The notes under the pieces are model-generated. The model saw only the letters and a program-made list of their open reading frames with translations. It did no database searches and was not told the DNA's origin. The position numbers and the translations under genes were made by a program. A DNA stretch of 7,205 nt from a bacterium UBP2_UBA2255 (GTDB lineage Bacteria > Edwardsbacteria > AC1 > EtOH8): positions 1 to 7,205 of the forward strand of contig DDXR01000051.1 in assembly GCA_002347565.1 (NCBI GenBank), given 5' to 3'. Positions 6,316-7,205 of this stretch are shown here, in pieces. Positions within the stretch are counted from its first letter, which is position 1; every line of letters begins with the position of its first letter.

Positions 6316-6438
6316 TTTCTTTATAAGGAAACCAGGAAAGGCAGGAACGTATTTCTTTATTGCCGATAACGTGGATACTTGGGCTTCGATCTAAATCCTA
6401 AGACAAATTCATGGTTTCCTGGTTTCCTTATAAAAGAA
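6316..6438. repeat. Palindromic repeat unit C, downstream of the zinc-ribbon gene
   Basis: The left arm TTTATAAGGAAACCAGGAA (6320-6338) is a perfect 19-bp inverted match to 6416-6434 on the right. The right arm continues outward with AGAA and inward with TTCATGG (6408-6414). The left arm is identical over 23 nt to unit B's left arm (6189-6211 and 6316-6338), so the two are direct copies. The AT-rich interior encodes nothing recognisable. The right end lies 8 bp from the zinc-ribbon stop codon, so its transcript would carry this long hairpin at its 3' end, where it may stabilise or terminate the message. Confidence 0.78.
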
Positions 6439-6445
6439 GCCACGC

Positions 6446-7159
6446 TTACGTCGGTTCCTGTCTCCAAACCAGGATCCGGCCGCAGGTCTCGCAGGTGATC
6501 AGCGCCTCCATCTTGCGCACCTCGTTGACGGTCTGGGGCGGAAGGGGGGCTCCGCAGCCGCCGCAGGCCCCGTTCTCGACCGGCACCACCGCCAGACCCG
6601 CCCGGCCCTGGAAGACGCGCTGGTAGACGGCAAGAGCCTCCCTGGGCAGGCCGCCCAGCGCCGCCTGCCGTTCCGCGTCCGCGGCGGCCAGCGCCGCCCC
6701 GACCTCCGCCGCCCCGGCCCGCAGGAGGTCCTGCTCCCGCCCGATGCGGCCGCAGGCGGCCCCGCACGCCGCCAGCGATTCCCGTTCGGCCGCCGCCAAG
6801 GCATCGCCGTGCTCCATCTCCAGCAGGATCTTCTCCTCCAGGTCGGAGATCGCGCGCTTGGCGCCGTCGATCTCGTGCAGCATGGCCGTGTATTCCCGGT
6901 TGGTCTTGACCTGGGCCTGCTGGGTCTGCAGCCTGCGGATGGCGGCGTTCTGCGCCTCGACCTCCAGCTCCATCTCGCGGCGGAGCTTGGCCGAGGCCTC
7001 GCGCCGGGCCGTGGCGCCGGCCAGGGCCTGCTGCTGGCCCGCCCGCTCGGCGTCCAGCCGCTCGATCTCGCGGGGGATCCGCGCCAGCTCGGCGCGGGCG
7101 GCCAGGATGCGGGCGTCCAGCGACTGGAGCGCCGCCAGGATTCGCAGTTCGTCGGTCAT
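6446..7159 (-). CDS. Coiled-coil protein with C-terminal C4 zinc ribbon (DUF164 / CdsZ-like family)
   Basis: A 237-residue protein, typical for the family. Residues about 1-165 are rich in Ala, Glu, Arg and Leu with heptad-like spacing and should form a long antiparallel coiled coil. The family motif QVKTNREYTAMLHEID sits at about 83-98. The C-terminal zinc ribbon has two CxxC knuckles, C199/C202 (CGGCGAPLPPQTVNEVR) and C223/C226 (CETCGRIL). There is no signal peptide or membrane segment, so it should be cytoplasmic. The family is widespread, and nucleic-acid binding has been proposed from the zinc ribbon and from its usual place beside RNase H and rnpB genes, as here. A chlamydial relative, CdsZ, is tied to type III secretion, but nothing in this window suggests such a system. 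The ATG at 7159 overlaps a possible upstream stop by ATGA; its own ribosome-binding site is weak (CCGG just upstream), so translational coupling is plausible. Molecular function is unproven. Confidence 0.92.
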   Translation of the reverse strand: MTDELRILAALQSLDARILAARAELARIPREIERLDAERAGQQQALAGATARREASAKLRREMELEVEAQNAAIRRLQTQQAQVKTNREYTAMLHEIDGAKRAISDLEEKILLEMEHGDALAAAERESLAACGAACGRIGREQDLLRAGAAEVGAALAAADAERQAALGGLPREALAVYQRVFQGRAGLAVVPVENGACGGCGAPLPPQTVNEVRKMEALITCETCGRILVWRQEPT

Positions 7160-7205
7160 TCCGGCAGGCGATAAAAAAAGCGCCCCACGTGATCACGCGG
7201 ACGCA
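7156..7205 (-). CDS. Possible 3' end of an upstream gene (about 15 codons)
   Basis: In one minus-strand frame the right edge reads RPRDHVGRFFYRLPE then TGA, and this stop overlaps the zinc-ribbon start as ATGA. Such overlaps are common between co-transcribed genes, and the weak ribosome-binding site of the zinc-ribbon gene fits coupling. Only 15 codons are visible, so the product cannot be named. In relatives of this neighbourhood a Nif3-like gene often lies here, but these residues do not identify it. Another frame stops at 7193-7195, so the frame choice is uncertain. Confidence 0.35.
   Translation of the reverse strand, partial: RPRDHVGRFFYRLPE

Noticed and set aside
5444..6438. CRISPR-like array from the repeated TTTATAAGGAA words
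   Set aside because: The copies are few, occur in inverted pairs, differ in spacing and are interrupted by the RNase H gene. There are no uniform spacers and no cas genes.
6357..7196. Minus-strand 279-codon frame overlapping the zinc-ribbon gene
   Set aside because: Its translation is Gly/Ala/Arg-rich low complexity, while the overlapping frame carries the VKTNREY motif and four zinc-binding cysteines.

Overview
The window is a gene-dense piece of a high-GC bacterial chromosome (about 70 % G+C by eye), with every recognisable gene on the minus strand. It abuts one sharply AT-rich gene at the left edge. The bacterial type-A RNase P RNA, single-domain M16 peptidase, RecJ and coiled-coil/zinc-ribbon protein fit an uncultured Gram-negative-type lineage (deltaproteobacteria-like or an FCB-type candidate phylum). 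The sequence alone does not fix the phylum.

In transcription order (right to left): the last codons of an unidentified gene (7156-7205) overlap by ATGA the start of a coiled-coil/C4 zinc-ribbon protein (6446-7159). A 318-bp gene-free stretch filled with palindromic repeats follows, then an RNase HI family protein with an extra N-terminal module (5543-6127). Next come a third palindromic repeat unit, the RNase P RNA gene rnpB (5046-5432), a strong hairpin, recJ (3284-4987), an M16 zinc peptidase (1912-3189), a GC-rich palindromic element (1843-1896), a class I aminotransferase (559-1779) and its terminator-like hairpin (519-554). Immediately after that hairpin the composition collapses to roughly one third G+C, in a PIN-like-domain gene that runs off the window (1-493).

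Zinc-ribbon protein, RNase H and rnpB together form a nucleic-acid-processing neighbourhood also known in other phyla, for example Actinobacteria. RecJ follows it closely. The peptidase and aminotransferase are housekeeping genes with no evident functional link to it.

No complete new system is visible. The points most worth a second look are: (i) the AT-rich PIN-like gene, probably foreign, whose ribosome-binding site sits directly behind the terminator hairpin; (ii) a family of three palindromic repeat units, two of them forming a 250-bp inverted-repeat-bounded block, all placed around the RNase H gene; and (iii) the RNase H N-terminal extension.
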